Shown here piece after piece: positions 21,432 to 27,892 of a DNA stretch of 35,657 nucleotides. The stretch lies in contig CAKQBK010000017.1 of NCBI GenBank assembly GCA_934216155.1, forward strand, positions 1-35,657, read 5' to 3'. Position 1 is the first letter of the stretch; each line of letters starts with the position of its first letter. The notes under the pieces are model-generated. The model worked only from the letters and a program-made list of their open reading frames with translations, ran no database searches and was not told where the DNA came from. Source of the stretch: an uncultured Dialister sp. (GTDB lineage: Bacteria; Bacillota; Negativicutes; Veillonellales; Dialisteraceae). Made by a program: the position numbers and the translations under genes.

Positions 21432-22220
21432 ATGCTTAAAGTAACGAATATTTCTAAAACCTTTTTCAAAGGGACAACCAATGAAAAGAAAGCCCTGAAC
21501 GGTCTCTCTCTCACATTGAACGACGGCGACTTCTGCACCGTCATCGGCGGCAACGGCGCCGGGAAGAGTACCCTTCTGAACTCCATCGCCGGGGCGTACA
21601 TCCCCGACAGCGGCACCATTGAAATCAATGGCAACGACGTGACCCACGTGAGCGAATACAAACGGGCCAAGTACATCGGTCGCGTATTCCAGGACCCGCT
21701 GAAAGGCACCGCCGCTGGCATGCAGGTCGAAGAAAACCTGCTCCTGGCCTCCCGTAGAGGCGAAAGCCGTAGACTTCGCTGGGCCTTCTCCGCAGGGGAC
21801 CATGAGAAATATAGAGACATGGTGGCCCGCCTGGACCTGGGTCTTGAAAATCGCCTGGGTACCCGCATCGGCCTCCTCTCTGGTGGCCAGCGCCAGGCCC
21901 TGACCCTTCTCATGGCTACCATGAAACGGCCAGACATTCTCCTCCTGGACGAACCGACCGCCGCCCTGGACCCGAAGACCGCGTCCAAAGTGCTGAAAAT
22001 CACCGACGAGATTGTCACCGAACAGCACCTGACCACATTGATGATCACCCATAATATGCGGGACGCTTTGAAATACGGCAACCGCCTCATTATGATGAAC
22101 AACGGTCAGATCATCGCCGACTATACACCGGAAGAAAAGAAAAACCTCACCATCGACGACCTTCTTAAGAAATTTGAAGAAACCGCTGGCACCATCAGCG
22201 ATAGAGTCGCATTGGGGTAA
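21432..22220 (+). CDS. ABC transporter ATP-binding protein (TrpZ-like)
   Basis: A 262-residue ABC ATPase with all motifs: Walker A GGNGAGKST (about residues 39-47), Q-loop in GRVFQDPLKG, signature LSGGQRQ, Walker B DILLLDEPTAALD and the switch His in MITHNMRDAL. Length and the D-loop to H-loop spacing are normal. The start has AGGGGA six bases upstream, only 10 bases after the permease stop, so translation is probably coupled. Together with the permease and the two binding proteins it makes a complete importer. A terminator follows at 22227. Substrate cannot be read from this subunit. Confidence 0.94.
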   Translation: MLKVTNISKTFFKGTTNEKKALNGLSLTLNDGDFCTVIGGNGAGKSTLLNSIAGAYIPDSGTIEINGNDVTHVSEYKRAKYIGRVFQDPLKGTAAGMQVEENLLLASRRGESRRLRWAFSAGDHEKYRDMVARLDLGLENRLGTRIGLLSGGQRQALTLLMATMKRPDILLLDEPTAALDPKTASKVLKITDEIVTEQHLTTLMITHNMRDALKYGNRLIMMNNGQIIADYTPEEKKNLTIDDLLKKFEETAGTISDRVALG

Positions 22221-22226
22221 TGGGGA

Positions 22227-22258
22227 TATAAAAGAGAGTCGCTTCGGCGGCTCTTTTT
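22227..22258 (+). terminator. Rho-independent terminator of the ABC operon
   Basis: AAAAGAGAGTCGC, loop TTCG, GCGGCTCTTTTTT: 12 of 13 positions pair counting one G-U, followed by a T run. It starts seven bases after the stop codon. Confidence 0.85.
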
Positions 22259-22364
22259 TGGTGCCATCGGAAGTAGTAATAGCGCCTTATCGCCCCCGAC
22301 GGGGGGACTAAAAAAAGAGTAAACTTATTTACTGCTAATTGTGATAATCCGTAGCATGACATTA

Positions 22365-22705
22365 TCTCCCCCGCCGGGGGAGAATTAAAGAGGGGGTAAT
22401 TCTAGCGGTATACTTCGGAATGAACATATCAAGAGGACTCGGTGATATCCAACGTAGCGGTAAAATGGCTAGTGATATCGCGTTTACCGTGGGAAGCGGG
22501 CATCACCAAGTACGCTTGCGGTGTTCATGGAGAAGTATATCGCTAGAGCTGCCCCCTTTGGTAGCCAAGGCTACCACCTTCCCCCCGACGGGGGACTAAA
22601 TAAGGTGTAAACTAACTGACCGTGTAAAACTCCCGCTAACCTCCGATACTTCTATCAGAAAGGGACAGTTCTCCCAGGGAGCGGGGGCCCGCCGGATTCG
22701 ATTTT
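22365..22705 (+). repeat. Family B'' element and family G unit, first copy
   Basis: ATCTCCCCCGCCGGGGGAG, then TATACTTCGGAATGAACA (from 22410) facing TGTTCATGGAGAAGTATA (about 22524), ending CCCCCCGACGGGGG (22600). A related CCCCCGACGGGGGG sits at about 22291. Family G follows from 22617 (ACCGTGTAAAACTCCCGC and CCGATACTTCTATC). The same order recurs at 24214-24690 after the sigma gene. Confidence 0.75.
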
Positions 22706-22810
22706 TCTTTTTATATTATCCATGGAGGAAAGAGAAATCGAAAACGGCAGCTGACGCTAGATCAGGACATTTCCTTTCTGCTGCTGAAGCGGCCGCTGGC
22801 AGGTAACAAT

Positions 22811-22967
22811 CAAATAGGCATGGCAAAACCTTCCAATTACAGGAGATTCTCTTGGACGACAAACCGTAGCACGAAGTTTAGCCGCATTGCGACATGAACC
22901 GTGAAATGTGCTGGTGCCAGATTCCATAGCTTCTCAACATAGGATAGGGGCTTGCCATGCCCTTTTG
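22811..22967 (+). ncRNA. Structured RNA candidate, possibly 6S-like
   Basis: CAAATAGGCATGGCAA (22811-22826) pairs with TTGCCATGCCCTTTTG (22952-22967) at 14 of 16 positions. Inside, further helices stack: CCTTCC with GGATAGG, TTGG with CCAG, ACC/AGCAC with GTGCT/GGT, GTTTA with TGAAC, and an apical CGC/GCG. The whole folds as one long interrupted hairpin with internal loops, the general shape of 6S RNA. The 3' arm runs into CCCTTTTG. The sequence occurs only once in the window, unlike the surrounding repeats. No open frame is present. I cannot match it to a known family by sequence; a riboregulator or another structured RNA remains possible. The region 22700-22800 also folds (TTCGATTTTTC with GAGAAATCGAA) and may belong to a longer transcript. 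Confidence 0.45.
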
Positions 22968-23050
22968 AGGTGCTCTATTTTGGGTGACTAGTGACTGGTG
23001 ACTAGGAACTAGTAGCTACCAGTCAGAGTCGCCATATATACCATATATGA

Positions 23051-23056
23051 TATAAT
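23051..23056 (+). promoter_or_regulatory. -10 element of the sigma factor gene
   Basis: A perfect TATAAT 41 bases before the start codon, directly after the inverted pair CATATAT/ATATATG (23033-23049), which could be an operator. GTGACTA/GTGACTG heptamers lie upstream at 22982-23005. No clear -35 is seen. Confidence 0.45.
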
Positions 23057-23097
23057 ATAGAAAACAGTAGGAACAATGCGATATTAGGAGAAAAACT

Positions 23098-23679
23098 ATG
23101 ACTGACGGCGAAAAGCGAGAACAAGCGGAATGGGTGGAAGCCTATCAAGAAGGAAATCAGAAAGCCGGGGAAATGTTGTATAAGAAATACACGCCCCTCA
23201 TTAGGAAGCTCTCCTATGACCCCTTCCGGAAGCGGATCGATGAGGACCTATTTCAAGAATTGTCCCTGGCTTTCATCGAAAAACTCCGGGCCTACGACAG
23301 TGAAAAAGGCATGCCTTTGGGGACGTACATGAAACAGCACCTAATTTGGGCGAAGCTGGATTACCAGCGGAAGGAAGTGCCTTATCAGAAAAAAGATGGC
23401 TTCGACTTGGCGAAAGTAGACGAAGAAGGGAAGGAAGACCAGATTTCCTTGTCGGAAACAGACGTGATGCCCCTGAAAGAAGAGGCACTTGGCTTCCTGG
23501 ATAAGAGACAGAGACCCTTATTTCTCCTTATGACAGAAGGGAAGAAGGGCAAGGAAATACAAAAGATTCTTCACCTGTCCCCGCAGAATCTATACAACCA
23601 GCAACGACGTATTCGGGAGCGGTTTGCGAGGAATCGGTCTTTTATGAAGGCCGTCGATGAGTGGGGCATTGCGGGGTAA
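23098..23679 (+). CDS. Sigma-70 family factor, SigO/phage-type small sigma
   Basis: A 193-residue sigma-70-like protein with regions 2 and 4 only. Region 2 spans about residues 17-80 (EMLYKKYTPLIRKLSYDPFRKRIDEDLFQELSLAFIEKLRAYDSEKGMPLGTYMKQHLIWAKLDYQRK), with the core-binding and -10-binding helices. Region 4 covers about 132-180 (LDKRQRPLFLLMTEGKKGKEIQKILHLSPQNLYNQQRRIRERF), a helix-turn-helix. There is no anti-sigma gene next to it. It lies just upstream of DUF2922 and DUF1659 genes, partners seen with SigO/RsoA-type factors and phage-like loci, so it may drive that cluster; this is inference. TAGGAGA lies six bases before the ATG. The gene is flanked by a direct repeat (22365-22705 and 24214-24690). 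Confidence 0.85.
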   Translation: MTDGEKREQAEWVEAYQEGNQKAGEMLYKKYTPLIRKLSYDPFRKRIDEDLFQELSLAFIEKLRAYDSEKGMPLGTYMKQHLIWAKLDYQRKEVPYQKKDGFDLAKVDEEGKEDQISLSETDVMPLKEEALGFLDKRQRPLFLLMTEGKKGKEIQKILHLSPQNLYNQQRRIRERFARNRSFMKAVDEWGIAG

Positions 23680-23685
23680 ATGCAA

Positions 23686-23860
23686 TTAGGAATGAGGAAT
23701 TAGGAATGGTATTAATCCCGTAACAGATTATCGTACTGCTGGCGAGGTATGCCGCTAGAGCTGCCCCCTCAGCCTTCGGCAGCTCCCCCGACAGGGGAGC
23801 CGAGACAGCGGTGTAAACTTACTTAGGGGCGCACAACTTATGAAGCGCCCCTTTTATATT
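23686..23860. repeat. Heptamers, B'' fragment and D hairpin
   Basis: GAATTAG-type units after the sigma stop, then AGCTGCCCCCTCAGCCTTCGG and CCCCCGACAGGGGAGCC (about 23759-23805), then the D hairpin GGGGCGC...GCGCCCC (23826-23852). No gene is seen in 23680-24893. Confidence 0.65.
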
Positions 23861-23899
23861 TGTTTTGCGTTTGTAGGAGACTTAACTAGTGTCATAGCG

Positions 23900-24165
23900 A
23901 CTAGCTTTTAGCTGTTGGCTTCTAGCTGGCTAGTGGCTAATTGCTAGGAGCTAGCAGCTGTGACTCTGATGAAAAATATGATAGCGGAAACCCTCTTCCT
24001 TTGGAAGGGGGGCAGGGAGGATAGTTCGCACTAGCGAGATGAATGGAATGTGACACTTGCGGTGTAGGCGTTCTCTCTAGCGGCTTGCTGAACATCTCTT
24101 CTTCGTCGGCCTATCCCCGGCCTGCAAGCGGGCCTGCCCCTTCCTGAGGAAGGGGCTTTTTGTGT
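23900..24165. repeat. CTAG-rich array and family B' element (copy 2)
   Basis: TAGCTTTTAGCTGTTGGCTTC and TAGCTGGCTAGTGGC-like units (23902-23960) precede the B' element: CCCTCTTCCTTTGGAAGGGG ... CTTCTTCGTCGGCCTATCCC ... CTGCCCCTTCCTGAGGAAGG (23990-24157), a close copy of 20048-20232. Confidence 0.75.
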
Positions 24166-24213
24166 TAGCGCATTCTGGTCAAGTGAAACTAGCGGTAGAA
24201 TCTGTAGCGTTTT

Positions 24214-24690
24214 ATCTCCCCCGTCGGGGGAGAATTAAAGAGGGGGCTGCTGTAGCGGTATACTTCGGAATGAACACCTCAAGAGGACTCGGTGATACCC
24301 GCTTCTAGCGGTTAAAATAGTTAGTGTTATCATGCTTAACGCTAGGAGCAGGAATCACTGTGTACGCTTGATGTGTTCATAGCGAAGTATACCGCCAGAG
24401 CTACCCCCTCAGCCTTCGGCAGCTCCCCCGGCAGGGGAGCCAAGGGAAATATGACTTCTGTGCCATCAAGCACAAATGCACTCGAATTGATGGATATGGT
24501 AAGTATCATACCCTTTTATACCCTTTTTAACCTTGTCACAATCGGTAAAGTCTCTTTGTGAGATACAGTAAGCAGCAGAATAATAACCTTTTTTCCACCG
24601 TGTAAAATCACACCGCCAATCCGATACTTCTATCGGAAAGGGGAAAAATCCCATCCGAGCCTGGCCGGGCGAGTGTATCGACTTGGTATG
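24214..24690 (+). repeat. Family B'' and G, second copy
   Basis: ATCTCCCCCGTCGGGGGAG...TATACTTCGGAATGAACA...TGTTCATAGCGAAGTATA...CCCCCGGCAGGGGAGCC (to 24446). A family I remnant (about 24500-24592, CCCTTTTATACCC, GCAGAATAATAACC) follows, then the G unit ACCGTGTAAAATCACACCGC and CCGATACTTCTATC (24597 on). It matches 22365-22705 in the same orientation. Confidence 0.75.
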
Positions 24691-24702
24691 TAGGAGGTTT
24701 TT

Positions 24703-24866
24703 AGTGCGTAGTGAGGGGTGCGTAGTGAGGAGTGGTGGAAGGGGCCCACAATTCATATAGGGCCCCAATACCCCCTTATTAGGTAATGGAGAACAGTTAA
24801 CAGTAAACCATCAACCGTTTACCGTCAACTGCTAACTGCTCACTGCAAACTGCCTACTGCCAACTA
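24703..24866 (+). repeat. Heptamers, D hairpin and CAGTTAACAGTAAAC-type array before DUF2922
   Basis: AGTGCGTAGTGAGGGGTGCG units; D hairpin with GGGCCC arms (about 24740-24764); then AACAGTTAACAGTAAACC and AACTGCTAACTGCTCACTGC units (24793-24865). The last array is mirrored after the DUF1659 stop codon. Confidence 0.75.
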
Positions 24867-24893
24867 TATTTCTAAAGAATCGAGGTATAACAC

Positions 24894-25100
24894 ATGAAAA
24901 CACTGAAAATGACTTTTAGCACCGCTGGAAAATCCAATATGGTATTTTCTCTGGAAAATCCGAAGGAAGGTCTCACTCTGGACGAAGCGAAGCAGGAAGC
25001 CGCAAAGCTCATTCCGGTCCTGGTGACCCGCTCCGGCGCTGAGGTGAAGGAATTCGTCAGCGCCGTCATTTCTACCACCACCGATGAACCGCTTGCGTAA
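24894..25100 (+). CDS. DUF2922 family protein
   Basis: A 68-residue protein matching DUF2922: K.L.M.FSTAGKSNMVFSLENPKEGLTLDEAKQEAAKLI....VTRSGAEVKEFVSAVIS.T..EPLA. The family has no established function but commonly sits beside DUF1659 and small sigma or YvrJ-type genes in Firmicutes, the pattern seen here. ATG lies seven bases after GAGGT. The stop overlaps the start of a 45-codon frame by 17 bases. The upstream side is bounded by a tandem repeat array. Gene and family call are good; role unknown. Confidence 0.85.
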   Translation: MKTLKMTFSTAGKSNMVFSLENPKEGLTLDEAKQEAAKLIPVLVTRSGAEVKEFVSAVISTTTDEPLA

Positions 25101-25221
25101 GAACCTGCTGGAGAAAAGCAGGCGGCAGGATACCATCTGCGGCGTGGAAATCAGGCATATCCTGGCGATTTTGCGTGTGATCGCGTGTATCATTAGGTAT
25201 GTGAGAATGACAAGTAAGTGA
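25084..25221 (+). CDS. Possible small basic hydrophobic protein overlapping DUF2922
   Basis: A 45-codon frame starts at an ATG inside the last codons of the DUF2922 gene and runs to a TGA at 25219-25221. The peptide has a strongly basic N-terminal third (MNRLRKNLLEKSRRQ) and a hydrophobic C-terminal part (IRHILAILRVIACIIRYV), so it could be a small membrane or amphipathic protein. It holds the place where YvrJ-type small membrane proteins occur in related clusters, but I see no sequence match to YvrJ. There is no ribosome site, so it would depend on coupling to DUF2922. It might be chance, and the stop codon falls right where heptamer repeats begin. Confidence 0.35.
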   Translation: MNRLRKNLLEKSRRQDTICGVEIRHILAILRVIACIIRYVRMTSK

Positions 25222-25388
25222 GGAGTGAAGGCCGGCGAGTGCCTCGCATTGCTCTTATACGGATTATGTCTATAGGAGCGGAGCCCTTTTTATATACTCG
25301 CCGATTTTATAAAAGGGGTATTGGGGCACTTCCAAATTTTGTGTGCCCCTTCCAACACTTCTCACTTCTAACTTCTCACTTCTAACTA
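25213..25388. repeat. Family C hairpin (copy 5), D hairpin and inverse heptamers
   Basis: GTGAGGAGTGAAGG, then CGGCGAGT (25233-25240) facing ACTCGCCG (25296-25303), then AAAAGGGGTATTGGGGC with a D hairpin (GGGGCAC...GTGCCCC) and CTCACTTCTAACTTCTCAC units before DUF1659. Confidence 0.8.
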
Positions 25389-25441
25389 TTATTACTATTA
25401 AAAAGTGAAATGTAAATCTATCAAAAAAGGAGAAGAATATT

Positions 25442-25666
25442 ATGGCAACAAAGGATATTTATGATGTAAAACTTCAGGTACGTGTAGAAAACGGCAGCAC
25501 CACTTCTGGAAAGACGGCGTACAAGAATATCAACGTCACCCAGGTGAAGCTCACCGCCACTGACGATGAACTGCTGGCGGCTGGTCAGGCTATCGGTAAT
25601 CTGCAGGATAATCCTCTCGCGGGCGTTCGTCTGGTCAATAGCTATGATCTGACTGATAATGGTTAA
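25442..25666 (+). CDS. DUF1659 family protein
   Basis: A 74-residue protein matching DUF1659: KLQVRVENGSTTSGKTAYKNINVTQVKLTATDDELLAAGQAIGNLQDNPLAGVRLVNSYDL. No function is established. It pairs with DUF2922 here as in many Firmicutes. AAGGAG lies about nine bases before the ATG. A strong terminator follows the stop, with a short GTTAACAGTAGACAGTTAAC array between. The gene thus has repeat arrays on both sides and probably its own transcript. Confidence 0.86.
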   Translation: MATKDIYDVKLQVRVENGSTTSGKTAYKNINVTQVKLTATDDELLAAGQAIGNLQDNPLAGVRLVNSYDLTDNG

Positions 25667-25698
25667 CAGTAGACAGTTAACTGTTAACCGTTTACCAT

Positions 25699-25748
25699 AA
25701 AAAGGGCTAGGAATTGGAACGATTGTGTTCTGGTTCCTGGCCTTTTTT
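25699..25748 (+). terminator. Rho-independent terminator after DUF1659
   Basis: The 22-nt arm 25699-25720 (AAAAAGGGCTAGGAATTGG...) pairs along its full length with 25727-25748, counting G-U pairs, across a 6-nt loop and ends in TTTTTT. Confidence 0.9.
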
Positions 25749-25789
25749 GATAGCGGAAGCCCGTAGATTGTCCATTCCAGAGGGCTTAC

Positions 25790-26177
25790 GGGTGACAGTC
25801 TGGTGACGGTCGATGGGGCTTTTTGATGGTTATTTCATAAATAAGAATGTATACATGAATATGAATTATAATCTCTGAGCTATTGTTGACTGTCACCCGA
25901 CCGTCACCCGACTGTCACCTTTTATGGTAAAAGTTTAGGCTGCAATGAATTTTTTATTTCTTGTATTCTAAAGGGAAAAGGCCGCAAAAAGTTCGATAAA
26001 ATCGGTATTTTTTTATCTTCTATGATAGTTCATATCACCAAAATGGGAAAATATATAATAGGTAGCATACTATAGGTGACAGTCGATGACGGTCGTTTCA
26101 GAAAAGTCCTATAGAGAAATTGTAAAAATATTTTTCTTAAGGGGTTTTATGAATTGACTGTCATCGACTGTCACCTT
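25790..26177. other. Iteron-like inverted repeat clusters, possible replication origin or operator
   Basis: Four clusters of GGTGACAGTC/GGTGACGGTC units lie in two inverted pairs. Forward at 25790-25812 (GGTGACAGTC, GGTGACGGTC). Inverse at 25887-25919 (GACTGTCACC, GACCGTCACC, GACTGTCACC). Forward at 26075-26095 (GGTGACAGTC, GATGACGGTC). Inverse at 26156-26175 (GACTGTCATC, GACTGTCACC). The DNA between and around them is AT-rich. Some pairs are spaced about 10-11 bp, one helical turn, as expected for iterons. No open frame is present. The region precedes a DNA-binding protein gene and lies about 1.7 kb before a primase-helicase gene. Confidence 0.6.
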
Positions 26178-26197
26178 TTTGCTATATAAATAATTTT

Positions 26198-26252
26198 TTG
26201 CTGCAGCCATAAAAAGATCTAAAGAGCTTTCTGCAGCAAACCGGGCTATAAT
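26198..26252 (+). promoter_or_regulatory. Promoter with dyad operator for the HTH gene
   Basis: The perfect inverted pair TTGCTGCAG (26198-26206) and CTGCAGCAA (26231-26239) is separated by 24 bp. TATAAT follows at 26247-26252, so the right half lies in the -35/-10 spacer region. This is the layout of a repressor-controlled promoter, plausibly autoregulated. Confidence 0.5.
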
Positions 26253-26294
26253 AGATGTAGATGTTCATATATATTTAGAAACCGGGTGATATGA

Positions 26295-26552
26295 ATGAAA
26301 ACAGAGAAATTAGAAGTGGCTACTCCAGTATTTCCTAAAATGAGAAAATCAGAAGCAGCTAAATTGCTTATGTCTGATAGTAAATTGCGCGATTGGGTCA
26401 AGGCGGGGCAATTTGTCTTTGCTGGTGGATATTTCGTGGTAGCCAAGCCTGATTATGTGACGTTCTTGGAGGAAAAGCCTTGTTTGACAAAAAAGCAAAG
26501 GAGCATCTGTCTAGTTGTGTGTTACAATTTTCAGAGAAGTTTGAACCAGTAA
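26295..26552 (+). CDS. Excisionase-like small DNA-binding protein, upstream part of a probable frameshift pair
   Basis: An 85-codon frame whose first ~62 residues form a plausible winged helix/excisionase-like domain: MRKSEAAKLLMSDSKLRDWVKAGQFVFAGGYFVVAKPDYVTFLEE. This is a helix-turn-helix with a hairpin wing and a tyrosine/lysine-rich end. The tail after the AAAAAAG at 26489-26495 (QRSICLVVCYNFQRSLNQ) is unlike a protein end and is probably out of phase. GGGTGA lies five bases before ATG 26295. It overlaps the next frame by 73 bases, in the -1 register. Either two proteins are made, with re-initiation at TTG 26480, or a -1 slip joins them into one regulator of about 308 residues. The gene lies directly after the iteron-like region. 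Confidence 0.7.
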   Translation: MKTEKLEVATPVFPKMRKSEAAKLLMSDSKLRDWVKAGQFVFAGGYFVVAKPDYVTFLEEKPCLTKKQRSICLVVCYNFQRSLNQ

Positions 26553-27220
26553 CGATAAATTATTGTTCTAATGATCCTGAATTGACGTCTCATGAGGTCA
26601 CTGTCCGGACATTGCTCTTCCATCCCGATGCACAGGGGGCAGTTTTGAAGGCGAATATACCACACAAGGAAGTTGTTGAAAGTTTGCGTAAGGAAATATT
26701 TGAGAAGTCTATGGATAAGGCATTACAAGATACGCTTTTGACCATGTTAGGGAATCCTACGAGAACATTGTGTGATTGTCTCATGTGCTTGATGGATGAT
26801 AAAAAATGGAGTGACCCTGCCACGTTTGAAGAGTGCACATGCATTGAACGGGACTATTATGGGAAAATTAAGAGAAATAAGGCCAATAAGATGAGAAGGA
26901 AAACGCTGATGACGATTTGTATCGCCTTGGGCCTTTCTTCTCGATGGATTGTCAAATTATTTGAAAAAGCAGGGTATGTATTGCAGTGGAATGAAGAACC
27001 ATGGAAAATCTATGTGGATATCATTGATTTGATTCCTGGTATTCCCATTGATTTCATCAATGATGTGTTGGACCAACAGAATGCATTGACTCGGGGGAAA
27101 GGAAAACCAATTCCATTGCTGGGAACGCCGTCTCTGGTAGAAGACGCTCTTGCAGATTTAGAAACAATGGAAGAAATGATACAAATGGGTACTGTGGTTC
27201 GTAAAGATGATATAGAATAA
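26480..27220 (+). CDS. Regulator-like protein with C-terminal HTH-type domain
   Basis: A 246-residue protein I cannot name. It starts at TTG 26480, seven bases after GGAGG, and overlaps the upstream DNA-binding gene. The N-terminal part has Cys residues (CSNDPELTSHEVTVRTLLFHPDAQGA) and a middle helical region (about 60-130). The C-terminal half, RKTLMTICIALGLSSRWIVKLFEKAGYVLQ...IYVDIIDLIPGIPIDFINDVLDQQ, resembles the tail of XRE-like regulators widespread in Firmicutes (a GL.L.....LL..AGY.L pattern). No toxin, integrase or nuclease motif is visible. A terminator follows. It is probably a replication or transcription regulator of the element, possibly made as a fusion with the upstream domain by -1 frameshifting. 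Confidence 0.72.
   Translation: MFDKKAKEHLSSCVLQFSEKFEPVTINYCSNDPELTSHEVTVRTLLFHPDAQGAVLKANIPHKEVVESLRKEIFEKSMDKALQDTLLTMLGNPTRTLCDCLMCLMDDKKWSDPATFEECTCIERDYYGKIKRNKANKMRRKTLMTICIALGLSSRWIVKLFEKAGYVLQWNEEPWKIYVDIIDLIPGIPIDFINDVLDQQNALTRGKGKPIPLLGTPSLVEDALADLETMEEMIQMGTVVRKDDIE
26489..26495 (+). promoter_or_regulatory. Candidate -1 slippery heptamer A_AAA_AAG
   Basis: In the frame of the 26295 gene the codons are ACA AAA AAG, giving the classic A_AAA_AAG heptamer. A -1 slip enters exactly the frame of the 26480 gene (AAA AAA GCA). GGAGG at 26468-26472 lies 16 bases upstream; in dnaX a similar site is closer, so here it may serve the TTG start instead. I see no strong stem-loop immediately downstream. 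Confidence 0.5.
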
Positions 27221-27235
27221 AATTTTTCTAAAATC

Positions 27236-27281
27236 CGACTCGTAAAGTCGGAAAAAAGACTCCTTTATGGGGTCTTTTTTT
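27236..27281 (+). terminator. Terminator after the regulator gene
   Basis: CCGACT/AGTCGG is a small hairpin at 27237-27252. It is followed by AAAAAGACTCC (27253-27263), loop TTTAT, GGGGTCTTTTTTT. The second hairpin is the terminator. CCGACTTTACGAGTCGG reappears inverted at about 27496. Confidence 0.85.
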
Positions 27282-27418
27282 ATGTGTCGGAGGGAAAAGG
27301 AAACAACACGGAAGGAAATGGTAGTACCGGTTACTTCTTTTTAGGGCAATGTCGTTCAGTGGAACAAGCGGTATAAAAGCTGTATTTTCATACCATTTTT
27401 CTACTATTCATAAACTCT

Positions 27419-27662
27419 TTTGAGAACCTTTAGCACCCTCAGAACCTTTAAAACCTTGAGTAACCTTTGTCACCCGTATTTCCTGTCCAACATCTCCGAC
27501 TTTACGAGTCGGTCGCCGATTTTTCAAATCTGTCATAATGGGTACAGTCATCGAAGTGCACTGGTGACTATACCAAAACCATCTAGCGCTAGAGGGTAAA
27601 TGTTGTAGGCAAATAGCAGTAGGTAAACGCTGCAGACCGCCTACTGCTACCTGCCTGCTTTT
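27419..27662. repeat. Family A half-element and TAGGCA/CTGCCT dyad
   Basis: Right-arm units GAGAACCTTTAGCACCC to GTAACCTTTGTCACCC (27420-27475). Then TAGGCAAATAGCAGTAGGT (27606 on) facing ACTGCTACCTGCCTGC (about 27645). No gene lies in 27221-27892. Confidence 0.6.
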
Positions 27663-27669
27663 TACCACA

Positions 27670-27872
27670 ATGCTGTTAAGTTAAGCGAAATATGCGATGA
27701 TTCCTGCTGATGCAAAGGTTACTCAGGTTTCTCAGGATACTGAGGTTTCTCACGTTTCTCGAATGTGCTAATGATGCTAGCGTCTATCGGTACATACGAG
27801 GGACCTGAGCAACCTGCCGTCACTATCGGAATATCATACCTGTCAACGTAAATCCTTAATTTAATGACATTT
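27670..27872. repeat. Full-length family A element
   Basis: Outer left arm AATGCTGTTAAGTTAAGCGA, then GATGATT and TGATGCAAAGG, 9-bp units GGTTACTCA/GGTTTCTCA, centre GATGCTAGCGTCTATC, shortened right arm ACATACGAGGGACC, outer right arm AAATCCTTAATTTAATGACA. It ends five bases before the AAGGAGG of the primase gene. Confidence 0.82.
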
Positions 27873-27892
27873 TACCAAGGAGGCAGATGCAA

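Noticed and set aside
22640..22980. tmRNA, RNase P RNA or SRP RNA
   Set aside because: The conserved tmRNA acceptor end, the RNase P GAGGAAAGTCC-type core and the SRP domain IV motif are absent.
24373..24561. 62-codon frame before DUF2922
   Set aside because: It lies within B'' and family I repeats and has no ribosome site.
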